NCBI RefSeq assembly: GCF_033947565.1
Contig: NZ_JARPVX010000028.1
Coordinates: forward strand, 1-44,483
DNA: 44,483 nt
Direction: 5' to 3'
From: Lichenihabitans sp033947565
Lineage (GTDB): Bacteria; Pseudomonadota; Alphaproteobacteria; Rhizobiales; Beijerinckiaceae
This document shows, piece after piece, positions 15,540 to 24,061 of the stretch. How positions within the stretch are numbered: position 1 is the first letter of the stretch; each line of letters opens with the position of its first letter. Made by a program: the position numbers and the translations under genes. A model generated the notes under the pieces. The model made no database searches. It was not told the DNA's origin and saw only the letters and a list, made by a program, of their open reading frames with translations.

Positions 15540-17681
15540 ATGGCGGCGGTGGCTGATACGGGTCCGAAGGTGGTTGATCCCGCCGTGGCGGCCAACGAGA
15601 AGCAGGAGCTTCTCAGCATCAACACGATCCGTACCCTGTCGATCGACGCCGTGCAGAAGGCCAATTCCGGCCACCCCGGCGCCCCGATGGGCCTCGCGCC
15701 CGTCGCCTATGCGGTGTGGCAGGACTTCCTGAAGTTCGACCCCAAGCACCCGATCTGGCCGAACCGCGATCGGTTCATCCTGTCGGCCGGTCACGCCTCG
15801 ATGTTGCTGTATTCCATGCTGCATCTCACCAAGGTTCAGTCGGTCGGCGAAGATTACGGCTCGAAGAACCAGGCCGCCGTGTCGATGGACGACATCAAGG
15901 CGTTCCGGCAGGCGGGCAGCGCCACCCCGGGGCATCCCGAATATCATCACACCACCGGCGTCGAGGCCACCACCGGTCCATTGGGCCAGGGCATCTCCAT
16001 GTCGGTCGGCATGGCGATTGCCGAGAAGTGGCTGCAGACGCGCTACAACAAGCCCGATTTCGAAGTCGTCGATTATAAGATCTACTGCATCTGCTCGGAC
16101 GGCGAGATGATGGAAGGCGTGGCCTCGGAGGCTGCATCCATCGCTGGCCACCTGAAGCTCAACAACGTGTGTTGGCTGTATGACGCCAATTCGGTGACGC
16201 TCGACGGTCCGGCCGATTGGGCATTCAGCGAGAATGTGGCGACGCGCTTCCTCGCCTATGGCTGGAACGTGCTGCATGTGCCGGATGCCAACAACCTGCA
16301 GATGCTGCGGGTGGCGCTGGCCGAGTTCAAGCGCGAGCTGACGCGGCCGACGATGATCATCGTCAACAGCCACATCGGCTATGGGTCGCCCAACAAGCAG
16401 GATTCGAGCAAGTCGCACGGCTCGCCGCTCGGGGCCGACGAGGTGAAGCTCGTCAAGAAGGCCTATGGCTGGCCCGAGGACGCCCAGTTCCTTGTGCCGG
16501 ACGGCGTCTACGAGGACTTCGAATCCGGTGTTGGCGCCCGCGGTGCCGATGCCTACCGGACTTGGGAAGTCCTGTTCGGCAAGTACAAGGCAGCCCACCC
16601 GGAACTCGCGGCCGAGTTCGACGCCATGGAGCGGCGCGAGCTGCCGGCGCACTACCAGGACGCCATTCCGACCTTCCCGGCCGACGCCAAGGGCATGGCC
16701 ACGCGCGAAGGCTCGAGCAAGGTGCAGAACGCCCTGGCGCCGAACTACCCCTGGCTGCTCGGCGGTTCCGCCGATCTCGACAGCTCGACCCTCACCAAGT
16801 TGACCGGCAAGGAAGAAACGAGCTTTTCCTCCGTCAACCGGGCGGGCCGCAACATCCATTATGGGGTGCGCGAGCACGCCATGGGGGCGATCTCGAACGG
16901 GCTCGCCTTGTCGAAGATCCGGCCGTTCTGTTCGACCTTCCTGATCTTCTCCGATTATCTGCGGCCGACGATCCGGCTCGCAGCTCTGATGGAACTGCCG
17001 TCGATCTTCGTCTTCACGCATGATTCCATCGGCGTCGGCGAGGACGGCCCGACTCATCAGCCGGTTGAGCAGATCGCCAGCCTGCGTGCCATCCCGGGCC
17101 TCATCACCATCCGTCCGGGCGACGCCAACGAATGCGGCGAAGCTTGGCGCGTCGTGATGGGCCTGAAGCATGAACCCTCGACCCTGATCCTGAGCCGCCA
17201 GCCGATGCCGACCCTCGATCGGACCAAGTTCGCGCCGGCCGCCGGCCTCGCCAAGGGCGCCTATGTGTTGGCCGACCCCGAAGGCGGCAAGGCACCCGAG
17301 GTGATCCTCATCGGCACCGGCAGCGAGCTGCAGATGTGCGTGAGCGCCTGGGAAACGTTGAGCCAGGAAGGCATCGCGGCGCGCGTCGTGTCGATGCCGT
17401 CCTGGGACCTGTTCGAGAAGCAGGACCAGGCCTACCAGGATTCGGTGTTCCCGCCTGCACTCGCGGCGCGCGTTTCGGTCGAGCAGGGGTCCGTCATGGG
17501 ATGGGACCGCTATGTCGGCCGGCTCGGGGCCATCATCGGCATGCAGACCTTCGGGGCATCCGCTCCGCTCAAGGAACTGCAGACCAAGTTCGGCTTCTCG
17601 CCGGAAAAGATTGTCGAAGCTGCCAAGCAGCAGATCCAGCGCAACGGCAAGCCGGCCGCCGCGCGTGACGCAGCCGAGTAA
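15540..17681 (+). CDS. tkt: Transketolase
   Basis: Thiamine-diphosphate enzyme that moves two-carbon units between ketoses and aldoses in the non-oxidative pentose phosphate pathway. About 713 residues, longer than the 663 of Escherichia coli TktA. Motifs are ANSGHPGAPMGLAP, the cofactor/Mg site SDGEMMEGVASEAASIAG, and GVREHAMGAISNGLAL with the proton-relay glutamate. The ATG at 15540 follows AAGGGAG at a good spacing; a GTG at 15489 would add 17 residues without a ribosome site. Starts the tkt-tal-gnd-HAD-HAD-rpe-pgl cluster. Confidence 0.96.
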   Translation: MAAVADTGPKVVDPAVAANEKQELLSINTIRTLSIDAVQKANSGHPGAPMGLAPVAYAVWQDFLKFDPKHPIWPNRDRFILSAGHASMLLYSMLHLTKVQSVGEDYGSKNQAAVSMDDIKAFRQAGSATPGHPEYHHTTGVEATTGPLGQGISMSVGMAIAEKWLQTRYNKPDFEVVDYKIYCICSDGEMMEGVASEAASIAGHLKLNNVCWLYDANSVTLDGPADWAFSENVATRFLAYGWNVLHVPDANNLQMLRVALAEFKRELTRPTMIIVNSHIGYGSPNKQDSSKSHGSPLGADEVKLVKKAYGWPEDAQFLVPDGVYEDFESGVGARGADAYRTWEVLFGKYKAAHPELAAEFDAMERRELPAHYQDAIPTFPADAKGMATREGSSKVQNALAPNYPWLLGGSADLDSSTLTKLTGKEETSFSSVNRAGRNIHYGVREHAMGAISNGLALSKIRPFCSTFLIFSDYLRPTIRLAALMELPSIFVFTHDSIGVGEDGPTHQPVEQIASLRAIPGLITIRPGDANECGEAWRVVMGLKHEPSTLILSRQPMPTLDRTKFAPAAGLAKGAYVLADPEGGKAPEVILIGTGSELQMCVSAWETLSQEGIAARVVSMPSWDLFEKQDQAYQDSVFPPALAARVSVEQGSVMGWDRYVGRLGAIIGMQTFGASAPLKELQTKFGFSPEKIVEAAKQQIQRNGKPAAARDAAE

Positions 17682-17692
17682 GGAGGCCTTCC

Positions 17693-18826
17693 ATGAATCC
17701 TCTCGTTCAACTGTCGGACCTCGGCCAGTCGCCCTGGCTGGACGACCTCCACCGCGACCTCATCCGCAAGGGTGACCTGAAGCGCATGATCGACGAGCAG
17801 GGGCTGCGGGGCATGACCTCGAACCCCTCGATCTTCGAAAAGGCGATCGGCGACACCGACGAATACAAGGACGACCTGCAGAAGCTGCTGGCTGCCGGCA
17901 AGCTTGACGACATGGCCATCTATGAGAGCCTGGCCATCGAGGACATCCAGGGCGCCTGCGACGTGTTCCGGCCGCTTTATGACAAGACCAACGGAGCCGA
18001 CGGCTTCGTCAGCCTCGAGGTGCCGCCGGCCCTTGCGATGGAGACCTCGAAGACCGTCGAAGAGGCCAAGCGCCTTTGGAAGGTGGTCGATCGCAAGAAC
18101 CTGATGGTCAAGGTGCCGGGCACCACGCCCGGTGTGCCGGCCACCAAGGAACTCATCGGCGAGGGCATCAACATCAACGTGACGTTGTTGTTCTCGATCG
18201 GTGCCTACGAGGATGTGGTGGAGGCCTATATCTCGGGTCTCGAACATTACGCCAAGAAGGGTGGTGACGTTTCGAAGGTCGCCAGCGTGGCGAGCTTCTT
18301 CCTCAGCCGCATCGATACTGTGGTGGACAAGAAGCTCAGCGAGCTTTCGGGGACGCAGAAGGACGAAGGCGCCAAGCTGAAGGGCACCGTTGCGATCGCC
18401 TGGGCGAAGCTTGCCTATCAGCGCTGGATCGAGCTGTTCTCGGGCGCCCGTTGGGACGCCCTCGCGGCCAAGGGCGCAAAGCCGCAACGGCTGTTGTGGG
18501 CCTCGACCGGCACCAAGGACCCGGCCCTGGCGCCGACCTATTACGTCGATGCGCTGATCGGTAAGCAGACCGTCAACACCATGCCGACCGCCACCATGAA
18601 GGCCTTCGGCGAGACCGGGACCGCGAAAGCCGACACGGTGGAATCCGACATCGCCGGCGCCAAGGCCACCATCGAGGCACTGCCGGCCCTGGGTATCTCG
18701 CTGAAGGACGTCACCGAAGATCTTGTTCAGGACGGCGTCAAGAAGTTCATCGAGAGCTTTGACAAGCTGCTGGGCGGCGTCGCCAAGAAGCGCAAGGAAC
18801 TCGGCGGCACCAAGGCCGGCGACTGA
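17693..18826 (+). CDS. tal: Transaldolase (long bacterial form)
   Basis: Transfers dihydroxyacetone from sedoheptulose 7-phosphate to glyceraldehyde 3-phosphate. With 377 residues it belongs to the long transaldolase class found in actinobacteria, cyanobacteria and many alphaproteobacteria. The Schiff-base lysine is K140 in NLMVKVPGT; GMTSNPSIFEKAI is the N-terminal signature, and ASFFLSRIDTVVDKKL and TMPTATMKAF follow. It starts 11 bases after tkt with a strong GGAGG site. A long hairpin separates it from gnd. Confidence 0.96.
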   Translation: MNPLVQLSDLGQSPWLDDLHRDLIRKGDLKRMIDEQGLRGMTSNPSIFEKAIGDTDEYKDDLQKLLAAGKLDDMAIYESLAIEDIQGACDVFRPLYDKTNGADGFVSLEVPPALAMETSKTVEEAKRLWKVVDRKNLMVKVPGTTPGVPATKELIGEGININVTLLFSIGAYEDVVEAYISGLEHYAKKGGDVSKVASVASFFLSRIDTVVDKKLSELSGTQKDEGAKLKGTVAIAWAKLAYQRWIELFSGARWDALAAKGAKPQRLLWASTGTKDPALAPTYYVDALIGKQTVNTMPTATMKAFGETGTAKADTVESDIAGAKATIEALPALGISLKDVTEDLVQDGVKKFIESFDKLLGGVAKKRKELGGTKAGD

Positions 18827-18833
18827 CAGCAGA

Positions 18834-18876
18834 ACCGATCCGGGCGCGGCGCCGAGGCTGCCGCGCCCGGATCGGT
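18834..18876 (+). terminator. 17-bp intercistronic hairpin between tal and gnd
   Basis: A perfect 17-bp stem (18834-18850 with 18860-18876; inner arm CCGGGCGCGGC and GCCGCGCCCGG) with a 9-base loop, beginning 7 bases after the tal stop. No U-tract follows. It may end or attenuate transcription, or protect the 3' end of tkt-tal mRNA. Confidence 0.7.
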
Positions 18877-18941
18877 ATCGGGCATCGCGTCAGTCCGATG
18901 CCTGTCGAACCACCTCAATCTCATTGACACAGGAGTGATGG

Positions 18942-19964
18942 ATGCAGATCGCCGTTGTCGGTCTTGGCCGCATGGGGGGCAACATCGTCCGCCGCTTGGA
19001 GCGGAACGGACATTCCTGCGTCGTTTACGACAAGAACGCCAGGGCCGTTGACGATCTCGTCGCGACCGGCAGCACTGCGGCCGCATCGCTCGACGAGGTG
19101 GTGAGCAAGCTGACCGACACCCCGAAGGCGATCTGGGTCATGCTGCCGGCGGGCCATATCACCCAGGAGACGGTGGAGTACCTCGGCTCGAAGCTTGGCC
19201 GGGGCGACATCATCATCGACGGCGGCAACAGCTACTACAAGGACGACATCGCCCGCGCCAAGGTTCTGGCCGAGTCGGGCATCCGCTACATCGATGTCGG
19301 CACCTCGGGCGGTGTCTGGGGCCTTGAGCGCGGATATTGCATGATGATCGGCGGCGACAAGGATGCGGTCGACCACCTCGATCCCATCTTCAAGACGCTG
19401 GCTCCCGGTCGTGGCGACATTCCACGCACCAAGAACCGCGAGTCGATCCCCGACAGCCGCGCCGAGGAAGGCTATATCCATGCCGGCCCGGTCGGGGCAG
19501 GCCATTTCGTCAAGATGATCCACAACGGCATCGAATATGGCTTGATGCAGGCCTATGCCGAAGGCTTCGACATTCTGCAGGGCAAGAATTCGTCTGACCT
19601 GAAGCCGGATGAGCGTTACGATCTCAACCTCACGGACATTTCCGAGGTGTGGCGTCGCGGCAGCGTCGTGTCGTCCTGGCTGCTCGACCTGACCGCCCAG
19701 GCGCTCGCCGGCAGCCCGGACCTGGCGCATTATTCCGGCAACGTCGCGGATTCGGGAGAAGGCCGCTGGACCATCGAGGCCGCTATCGAAGAGGCGGTCC
19801 CGGCCAACGTGCTATCGGCGGCGCTCTACACGCGGTTCCGCTCGCGCCAGAACCATACCTTCGGCGAGAAGATCCTGTCGGCGATGCGGTTTGGCTTCGG
19901 CGGGCACGTCGAGCTTGGCGAAAGCGCCACGAGTTCGCCCAAGGATTATAAGTCGGCCGGCTAG
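18942..19964 (+). CDS. gnd: 6-phosphogluconate dehydrogenase (short form)
   Basis: Oxidative decarboxylation of 6-phosphogluconate to ribulose 5-phosphate. 340 residues, the short GntZ/YqeC-type class, which in studied members often prefers NAD over NADP. The Rossmann motif is VVGLGRMGGNIV; the substrate site GTSGGVWGLERGY and the catalytic GHFVKMIHNGIEYG with lysine and asparagine are intact. Its AGGAG ribosome site is close to the ATG. It lies after the hairpin, so expression may be partly separate from tkt-tal. Confidence 0.95.
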   Translation: MQIAVVGLGRMGGNIVRRLERNGHSCVVYDKNARAVDDLVATGSTAAASLDEVVSKLTDTPKAIWVMLPAGHITQETVEYLGSKLGRGDIIIDGGNSYYKDDIARAKVLAESGIRYIDVGTSGGVWGLERGYCMMIGGDKDAVDHLDPIFKTLAPGRGDIPRTKNRESIPDSRAEEGYIHAGPVGAGHFVKMIHNGIEYGLMQAYAEGFDILQGKNSSDLKPDERYDLNLTDISEVWRRGSVVSSWLLDLTAQALAGSPDLAHYSGNVADSGEGRWTIEAAIEEAVPANVLSAALYTRFRSRQNHTFGEKILSAMRFGFGGHVELGESATSSPKDYKSAG

Positions 19965-19972
19965 GCCGGCGG

Positions 19973-20824
19973 ATGGTGCGGGACGTGACACCGACGACGC
20001 CGATCAAGCTTGTGGTCACCGACGTGGACGGCACGTTCGTGACACGCGACAAGCGGATCACGCCCCGGGCGCTGGCGGCCATCGCGGCGCTTCGCCAGCA
20101 GGGCGTGCATTTCACCATCATGAGCGCCCGGCCACCGCATGGGGTGCGGGCCCTCATCGAAGCGCTCGACCTCCCCGGGCCTGTCGGGGCCGTCAATGGC
20201 GGGGCGCTGATTCGGGGCGACCTGTCGGTGCTGGAAACCCTCTACCTGCCCGAAGCGGCGTCGCGCGACAGCGTCGCCGTGTTGCGGCAGCATGGGGTCG
20301 ATGCCTGGCTGTTCACCGAAACCCAATGGTTTCTGCGCGATCCCGAGGGCGCCCATGTCGATCATGAAGCGAAGACCCTCGGCATGCCGTTCGAGGTCGT
20401 GGCCGAATTCGATGCGGGGCATTACGCCCATGCCTTGAAGATCGTCGGTGCCAGCCACGACCATGCCTTGCTCGAGCGGCTCGAAGGGGAGCTGCAGGCC
20501 CGCCTCGGCGCGGCGGCCTCGGCGACACGCTCGCAAAGCTATTACCTCGACGTCACAAATGCCGCGGCATTCAAGGGCAACGGGCTGCTCGGCATCGCGC
20601 GCCTTCTCGATGTGCCGATCGAGGCGGTGCTGGCCATCGGCGACGGCGTGAACGACATTTCCATGTTGCGACAGGCCGGCTTCTCGGTCGCCATGGGTAA
20701 TGCGCTCGACGTGGTGAAGGGGCATGCCACCGTGGTGACGGACGATAACGAGCACGAGGGCTTCGCCGTGGCGATGGAACGCTACGTGCTGCAGAACGGA
20801 CCGGAAGGGGAGCAGACCCGATGA
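19973..20824 (+). CDS. HAD-IIB (Cof-type) sugar phosphatase-like hydrolase, copy 1
   Basis: Haloacid dehalogenase superfamily phosphatase of 283 residues. Motif I is VVTDVDGTFVT (nucleophile and acid aspartates), motif II IMSARPP, the motif III lysine is in FKGNGLLG, and motif IV is IGDGVNDISML. The IIB cap is typical of Cof/SupH enzymes that dephosphorylate sugar phosphates. It starts 8 bases after gnd and overlaps the next gene by 4 bases (ATGA). It is a paralogue of its neighbour, so the pair probably arose by tandem duplication. The substrate is unknown; a damaged or surplus pathway sugar phosphate is plausible. Confidence 0.88.
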   Translation: MVRDVTPTTPIKLVVTDVDGTFVTRDKRITPRALAAIAALRQQGVHFTIMSARPPHGVRALIEALDLPGPVGAVNGGALIRGDLSVLETLYLPEAASRDSVAVLRQHGVDAWLFTETQWFLRDPEGAHVDHEAKTLGMPFEVVAEFDAGHYAHALKIVGASHDHALLERLEGELQARLGAAASATRSQSYYLDVTNAAAFKGNGLLGIARLLDVPIEAVLAIGDGVNDISMLRQAGFSVAMGNALDVVKGHATVVTDDNEHEGFAVAMERYVLQNGPEGEQTR

Positions 20825-21651
20825 GCGACGCCAAGACGCCTCAATCCATCAAGGTGCTGCTGGCCGATGTCGACGGCACCTTGGTGACCGAGCAGAAGGT
20901 ACTGACCGAGCGCACGGTCGCGGCCATCAAGGCACTCCGCCAGAACGGCGTCACCTTTGCGGTGACGAGCGGTCGACCGCCGAAGGGCATGGACATGCTG
21001 ATCGCGCCGCTCGGCCTCGATACGCCCATCGCGGGCTTCAACGGCGGCGCCATGGTGAAGCCGGACGGCAGCGTGATCGAGGAAAAGACCTTGCCGCCCG
21101 ACGTGGCGCGGGCCGCCATCGCGCTGATCCTAAAGCACAAGATGGATGCTTGGCTCTACACCGCCAAGGACTGGTTCGTGCATGACCGCAAGGCGCCGCA
21201 TTGCGACCGCGAGGCCTGGACGGTCAAGTTCGAGCCCGTGGTGGTGACGGAGTTCAGCGAGCCCGATCTCGACAAGGCCGTAAAGATCGTCGGCGTCAGC
21301 GACGACCGCGAACTCGTCGCGCAATGCGAAGCCGACGCCCAGCAGGCTTTCGGCAGCACGGTGTCGGCGGCGCGCTCGCAGCCCTATTACCTCGATATCA
21401 CGCATCCGCAGGCCAATAAGGGCGATGTGGTTGAAACGCTGTCTAAGCTGCTCGGCGTGCCGAAGGACCAGTTCGCCACCATCGGCGACATGCCGAACGA
21501 CGTGAACATGTTCAAGAAGAGCGGCTTCTCGATCGCCATGGGCAATGCCAGCGATGCCGTGAAGGCGCAGGCATCGGCCACCACCGAGTCCTACAACGAC
21601 GAAGGCTTCGCCAAGGCTGTGGAACGCTTTATTTTGAAGACGCAAGCCTGA
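20821..21651 (+). CDS. HAD-IIB (Cof-type) sugar phosphatase-like hydrolase, copy 2
   Basis: A 276-residue relative of the preceding gene with the same plan: motif I LLADVDGTLVT, motif II VTSGRPP, motif III lysine in NKGDVVETL, and motif IV IGDMPNDVNMF. Shared landmarks include ARSQPYYLDIT here against TRSQSYYLDVT in copy 1. A GGGGAG ribosome site lies inside the end of copy 1. The stop overlaps the rpe start (TGATG), so the genes are translationally coupled. Substrate unknown. Confidence 0.88.
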   Translation: MSDAKTPQSIKVLLADVDGTLVTEQKVLTERTVAAIKALRQNGVTFAVTSGRPPKGMDMLIAPLGLDTPIAGFNGGAMVKPDGSVIEEKTLPPDVARAAIALILKHKMDAWLYTAKDWFVHDRKAPHCDREAWTVKFEPVVVTEFSEPDLDKAVKIVGVSDDRELVAQCEADAQQAFGSTVSAARSQPYYLDITHPQANKGDVVETLSKLLGVPKDQFATIGDMPNDVNMFKKSGFSIAMGNASDAVKAQASATTESYNDEGFAKAVERFILKTQA

Positions 21652-22340
21652 TGCGGTCTCCCCACGCGATCCTGATGGCGCCGTCGATCCTGGCGGCGGA
21701 TTTCGGCTATCTGGCTGATGAGATCCAGGCCGTCGAACGCGGCGGCGCGGACCTGATCCATGTCGATGTGATGGATGGGCAGTTCGTGCCGAACATCACC
21801 TTCGGCCCGGCTCTGGTCGAGGCGGCGCGACGGGCCACGACGCTGCCGCTGAACCTGCATCTGATGATGGTGAACCCGGAAAGCCTGATCGATGCCTTCG
21901 CCAAGGCGGGCGCCGACCAGATCATGGTGCAGGCGGAATCCTCCTTCACCGTGCATCTGCATCGCACCCTCGGCCGCATCCGGGATCTCGGCAAGTCGGC
22001 CGGGGTGGCCATCAACCCGGGCAGCCCGCTGGCGCTGATCGAAGAGGTGCTGCACATGTGCGACATCGTCAACGTGATGACCGTCAACCCCGGGTTTGGT
22101 GGGCAGGCCTTCCTGCCTGAAACGATGCCGAAGTTGAGGCGCCTGAGGGCGCTCTGCGACGCTGCCGGCCGGCCCGAGATGCGCATCATGGTCGATGGCG
22201 GCATCTCGGTCGAAACCGCGCCCATCGCGGTCGAGGCTGGCGCCGACGTGCTGGTCGCGGGGTCATCGGTGTTCGGCAAGCCCGACTATGGCCAGGCCAT
22301 CGCGGCGATCCGCACCGCCGCTACGACGATCGAGGCTTGA
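21651..22340 (+). CDS. rpe: Ribulose-phosphate 3-epimerase
   Basis: Interconverts ribulose 5-phosphate and xylulose 5-phosphate. A 229-residue TIM barrel with APSILAADFGYL at the start, the metal/catalytic motif HVDVMDGQFVPNITFGP, HLMMVNPE, MTVNPGFGGQAFL and MVDGGIS. The ATG at 21651 shares a base with the previous stop; an ATG at 21675 is a shorter alternative. Follows the HAD pair and precedes pgl. Confidence 0.96.
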   Translation: MRSPHAILMAPSILAADFGYLADEIQAVERGGADLIHVDVMDGQFVPNITFGPALVEAARRATTLPLNLHLMMVNPESLIDAFAKAGADQIMVQAESSFTVHLHRTLGRIRDLGKSAGVAINPGSPLALIEEVLHMCDIVNVMTVNPGFGGQAFLPETMPKLRRLRALCDAAGRPEMRIMVDGGISVETAPIAVEAGADVLVAGSSVFGKPDYGQAIAAIRTAATTIEA

Positions 22341-22351
22341 AGGGAAAATCC

Positions 22352-23080
22352 ATGTCGCAACTCGAAGGCACCTTGACGGTTTATGCCGACGCGGCGGCGC
22401 TTGCCGATGGGGTCGCGGCCTGGCTGACCGACCTCGCCACGGCGAAGGGCGACATCTTCACGGTCTGTTTGTCGGGCGGTTCGACGCCGAAGCGGCTTTA
22501 CGAGCGCCTGGCGCAATCGCCCTACCGGGAGCAGTTCCCCTGGGCCAAGACGCATTTCTTCTTTGGCGACGAGCGCTTCGTGCCGGCCGACAACAAGGAC
22601 AACAACTTCCGCATGGCCCGCGACGCCCTGCTGGCCCATGTGCCGGTGCCGGACGCGAATGTGCATCCCGTCAACACCGCGCGGCCGACCGCCGAGGATG
22701 CCGCCGTCGATTACGAGCGGACGTTGCGCGACTTCTACGGCTCTGGCCACCTCGACCCGGATCGGCCGCTGTTCGACGTGATGTTCCTCGGCCTCGGACC
22801 GGACGGTCATACGGCCTCGCTCATCCCCGGCGAGCCGATCCTCGAGGAACGGCAGAAGTGGGTAGGCTCGGTGGCGCATGGTCGGCCCGAAGCGCGCATC
22901 ACCCTCACCTATCCGGTGCTGGAAAGCAGCGCCAACATCGCCTTCCTGATCACCGGCTCCGAGAAGACGCCCATGATGCGGGCTGCGCGGGCGGGCGACA
23001 CCGCGATCCCGGCGGGCCGGCTTCAGACGATGGGCCATGTCGTGTGGTTCGCCGACGAGGCCGCTGCCGGCGGGCAATAG
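22352..23080 (+). CDS. pgl: 6-phosphogluconolactonase
   Basis: Hydrolyses 6-phosphogluconolactone to 6-phosphogluconate. About 242 residues with the DevB/SOL family motifs VCLSGGSTPKRLYERL, FFGDERFVPADNKDNNF and LGLGPDGHTASLIPG. The ATG at 22352 follows AAGGGA; a TTG at 22337 within the rpe end would be an alternative. It is the last gene in the plus-strand cluster; zwf is not in the window. Confidence 0.95.
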   Translation: MSQLEGTLTVYADAAALADGVAAWLTDLATAKGDIFTVCLSGGSTPKRLYERLAQSPYREQFPWAKTHFFFGDERFVPADNKDNNFRMARDALLAHVPVPDANVHPVNTARPTAEDAAVDYERTLRDFYGSGHLDPDRPLFDVMFLGLGPDGHTASLIPGEPILEERQKWVGSVAHGRPEARITLTYPVLESSANIAFLITGSEKTPMMRAARAGDTAIPAGRLQTMGHVVWFADEAAAGGQ

Positions 23081-23099
23081 CGGCGTTTTCGGCACAGAT

Positions 23100-23126
23100 C
23101 CCGGATGAGCGCTGCGCGCATCCGGG
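23100..23126. repeat. REP-like palindrome between pgl and ppgK
   Basis: CCCGGATG (23100-23107) pairs with CATCCGGG (23119-23126), with a CGC-TGC-GCG inner stem and a 2-base bulge. It sits between convergent genes and resembles the short REP palindromes (CCGG...GCGC-GCGC...CCGG) common in rhizobial intergenic regions. It may act as a two-way terminator. Confidence 0.6.
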
Positions 23127-23148
23127 CCGGACGACGCGTCGCGGTGCC

Positions 23149-23916
23149 TCACTCCGGCGCCGCGCCGTCCTGCCAGAGCGCGATGCCGCCCGTCATGCCG
23201 GCATCGTTCGAGACCAGCGAAACATGGTCGGGCAGGGTGCCCTCGATATGGCTGGCATTGCCACCGCCGATGTAAAGGTGGTCGTAGTGGACGAGGCTCT
23301 CAAGAATGGCGATGACCTTGCGGACGCGCTTGTTCCAGCGCTTCTTGCCGATCTTCTCCAAAGCTTTCTTGCCGACATAATCGTTGTAGCTCTTCTTGCC
23401 GTGCACCGGGTGGTGGGCGAATTCGAAGTGCGGCCCGATGATCCCGTCGCGGAACGCGGCCGTGCCGGCGCCCGTGCCGAGCGTCAGCACGAATTCGATG
23501 CCCTCCCGCTTGATGACGCCGAGGCCCTGGATGTCGGCGTCGTTCGAAACCCGCGTCGGTTTGCCGAAGGCGTCGGCCAGGGCCTTGGCGAGATCGAACC
23601 CCACCCAGGACGCGTCGGAGAAATGCGGCGCCGTCACCACATGGCCCCGCCGCACGGCGCCCGGATAGCCGGCCGAAATGCGATCGAAGGGCGGCAGGTC
23701 CTTGGCCATCGCCACCACGGCCTCAACCAGCGCCGCCGGCGACGCGTCGACGGGCGTGTCGACCCGCATGCGCTCGTGCAGCATGGTGCCCTTTTCATCC
23801 AGCACCGTGCACTTCAGGCCGGTGCCACCGATGTCGAGCGCCAGTGTCCGTGGTCCGACGGCGGGCACCGGAGCCTGAGGCGCTTTCGGATGTTTGGCGT
23901 GAGATTTCTTCGACAC
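23149..23916 (-). CDS. ppgK: Polyphosphate glucokinase-like ROK family kinase
   Basis: Probable glucokinase using polyphosphate (and perhaps ATP), making glucose 6-phosphate. About 255 residues. The phosphate-1 loop LALDIGGTGLKCTVLD, the catalytic aspartate in RVSNDADIQGLG, LTLGTGAGTAAF and YIGGGNA define an ROK-fold kinase; FAHHPVHGKKSYNDYVGKKA resembles PpgK sequences, which lack the ROK zinc cysteines. The GTG at 23916 has an AGGA site upstream; a GTG at 23934 is an alternative. It is convergent with the pentose phosphate cluster and could supply it. Confidence 0.82.
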   Translation of the reverse strand: MSKKSHAKHPKAPQAPVPAVGPRTLALDIGGTGLKCTVLDEKGTMLHERMRVDTPVDASPAALVEAVVAMAKDLPPFDRISAGYPGAVRRGHVVTAPHFSDASWVGFDLAKALADAFGKPTRVSNDADIQGLGVIKREGIEFVLTLGTGAGTAAFRDGIIGPHFEFAHHPVHGKKSYNDYVGKKALEKIGKKRWNKRVRKVIAILESLVHYDHLYIGGGNASHIEGTLPDHVSLVSNDAGMTGGIALWQDGAAPE

Positions 23917-24061
23917 TGCAGATCCTGCTGACACGGGGGCCCTGCGGCGATGTGTGTCGTTTAGCTGTCACAATCAAGCCGGCGTCGTGTCGGTGCCACA
24001 GTGTGGCGCCACGTGAAGGCTGCACATTGCGGGCGGGACGCGCTGTTGCCATGGTTCCTGC

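Noticed and set aside
15525..17171. 548-residue frame antisense to tkt.
   Set aside because: Pure shadow of transketolase codons, with no family motifs.
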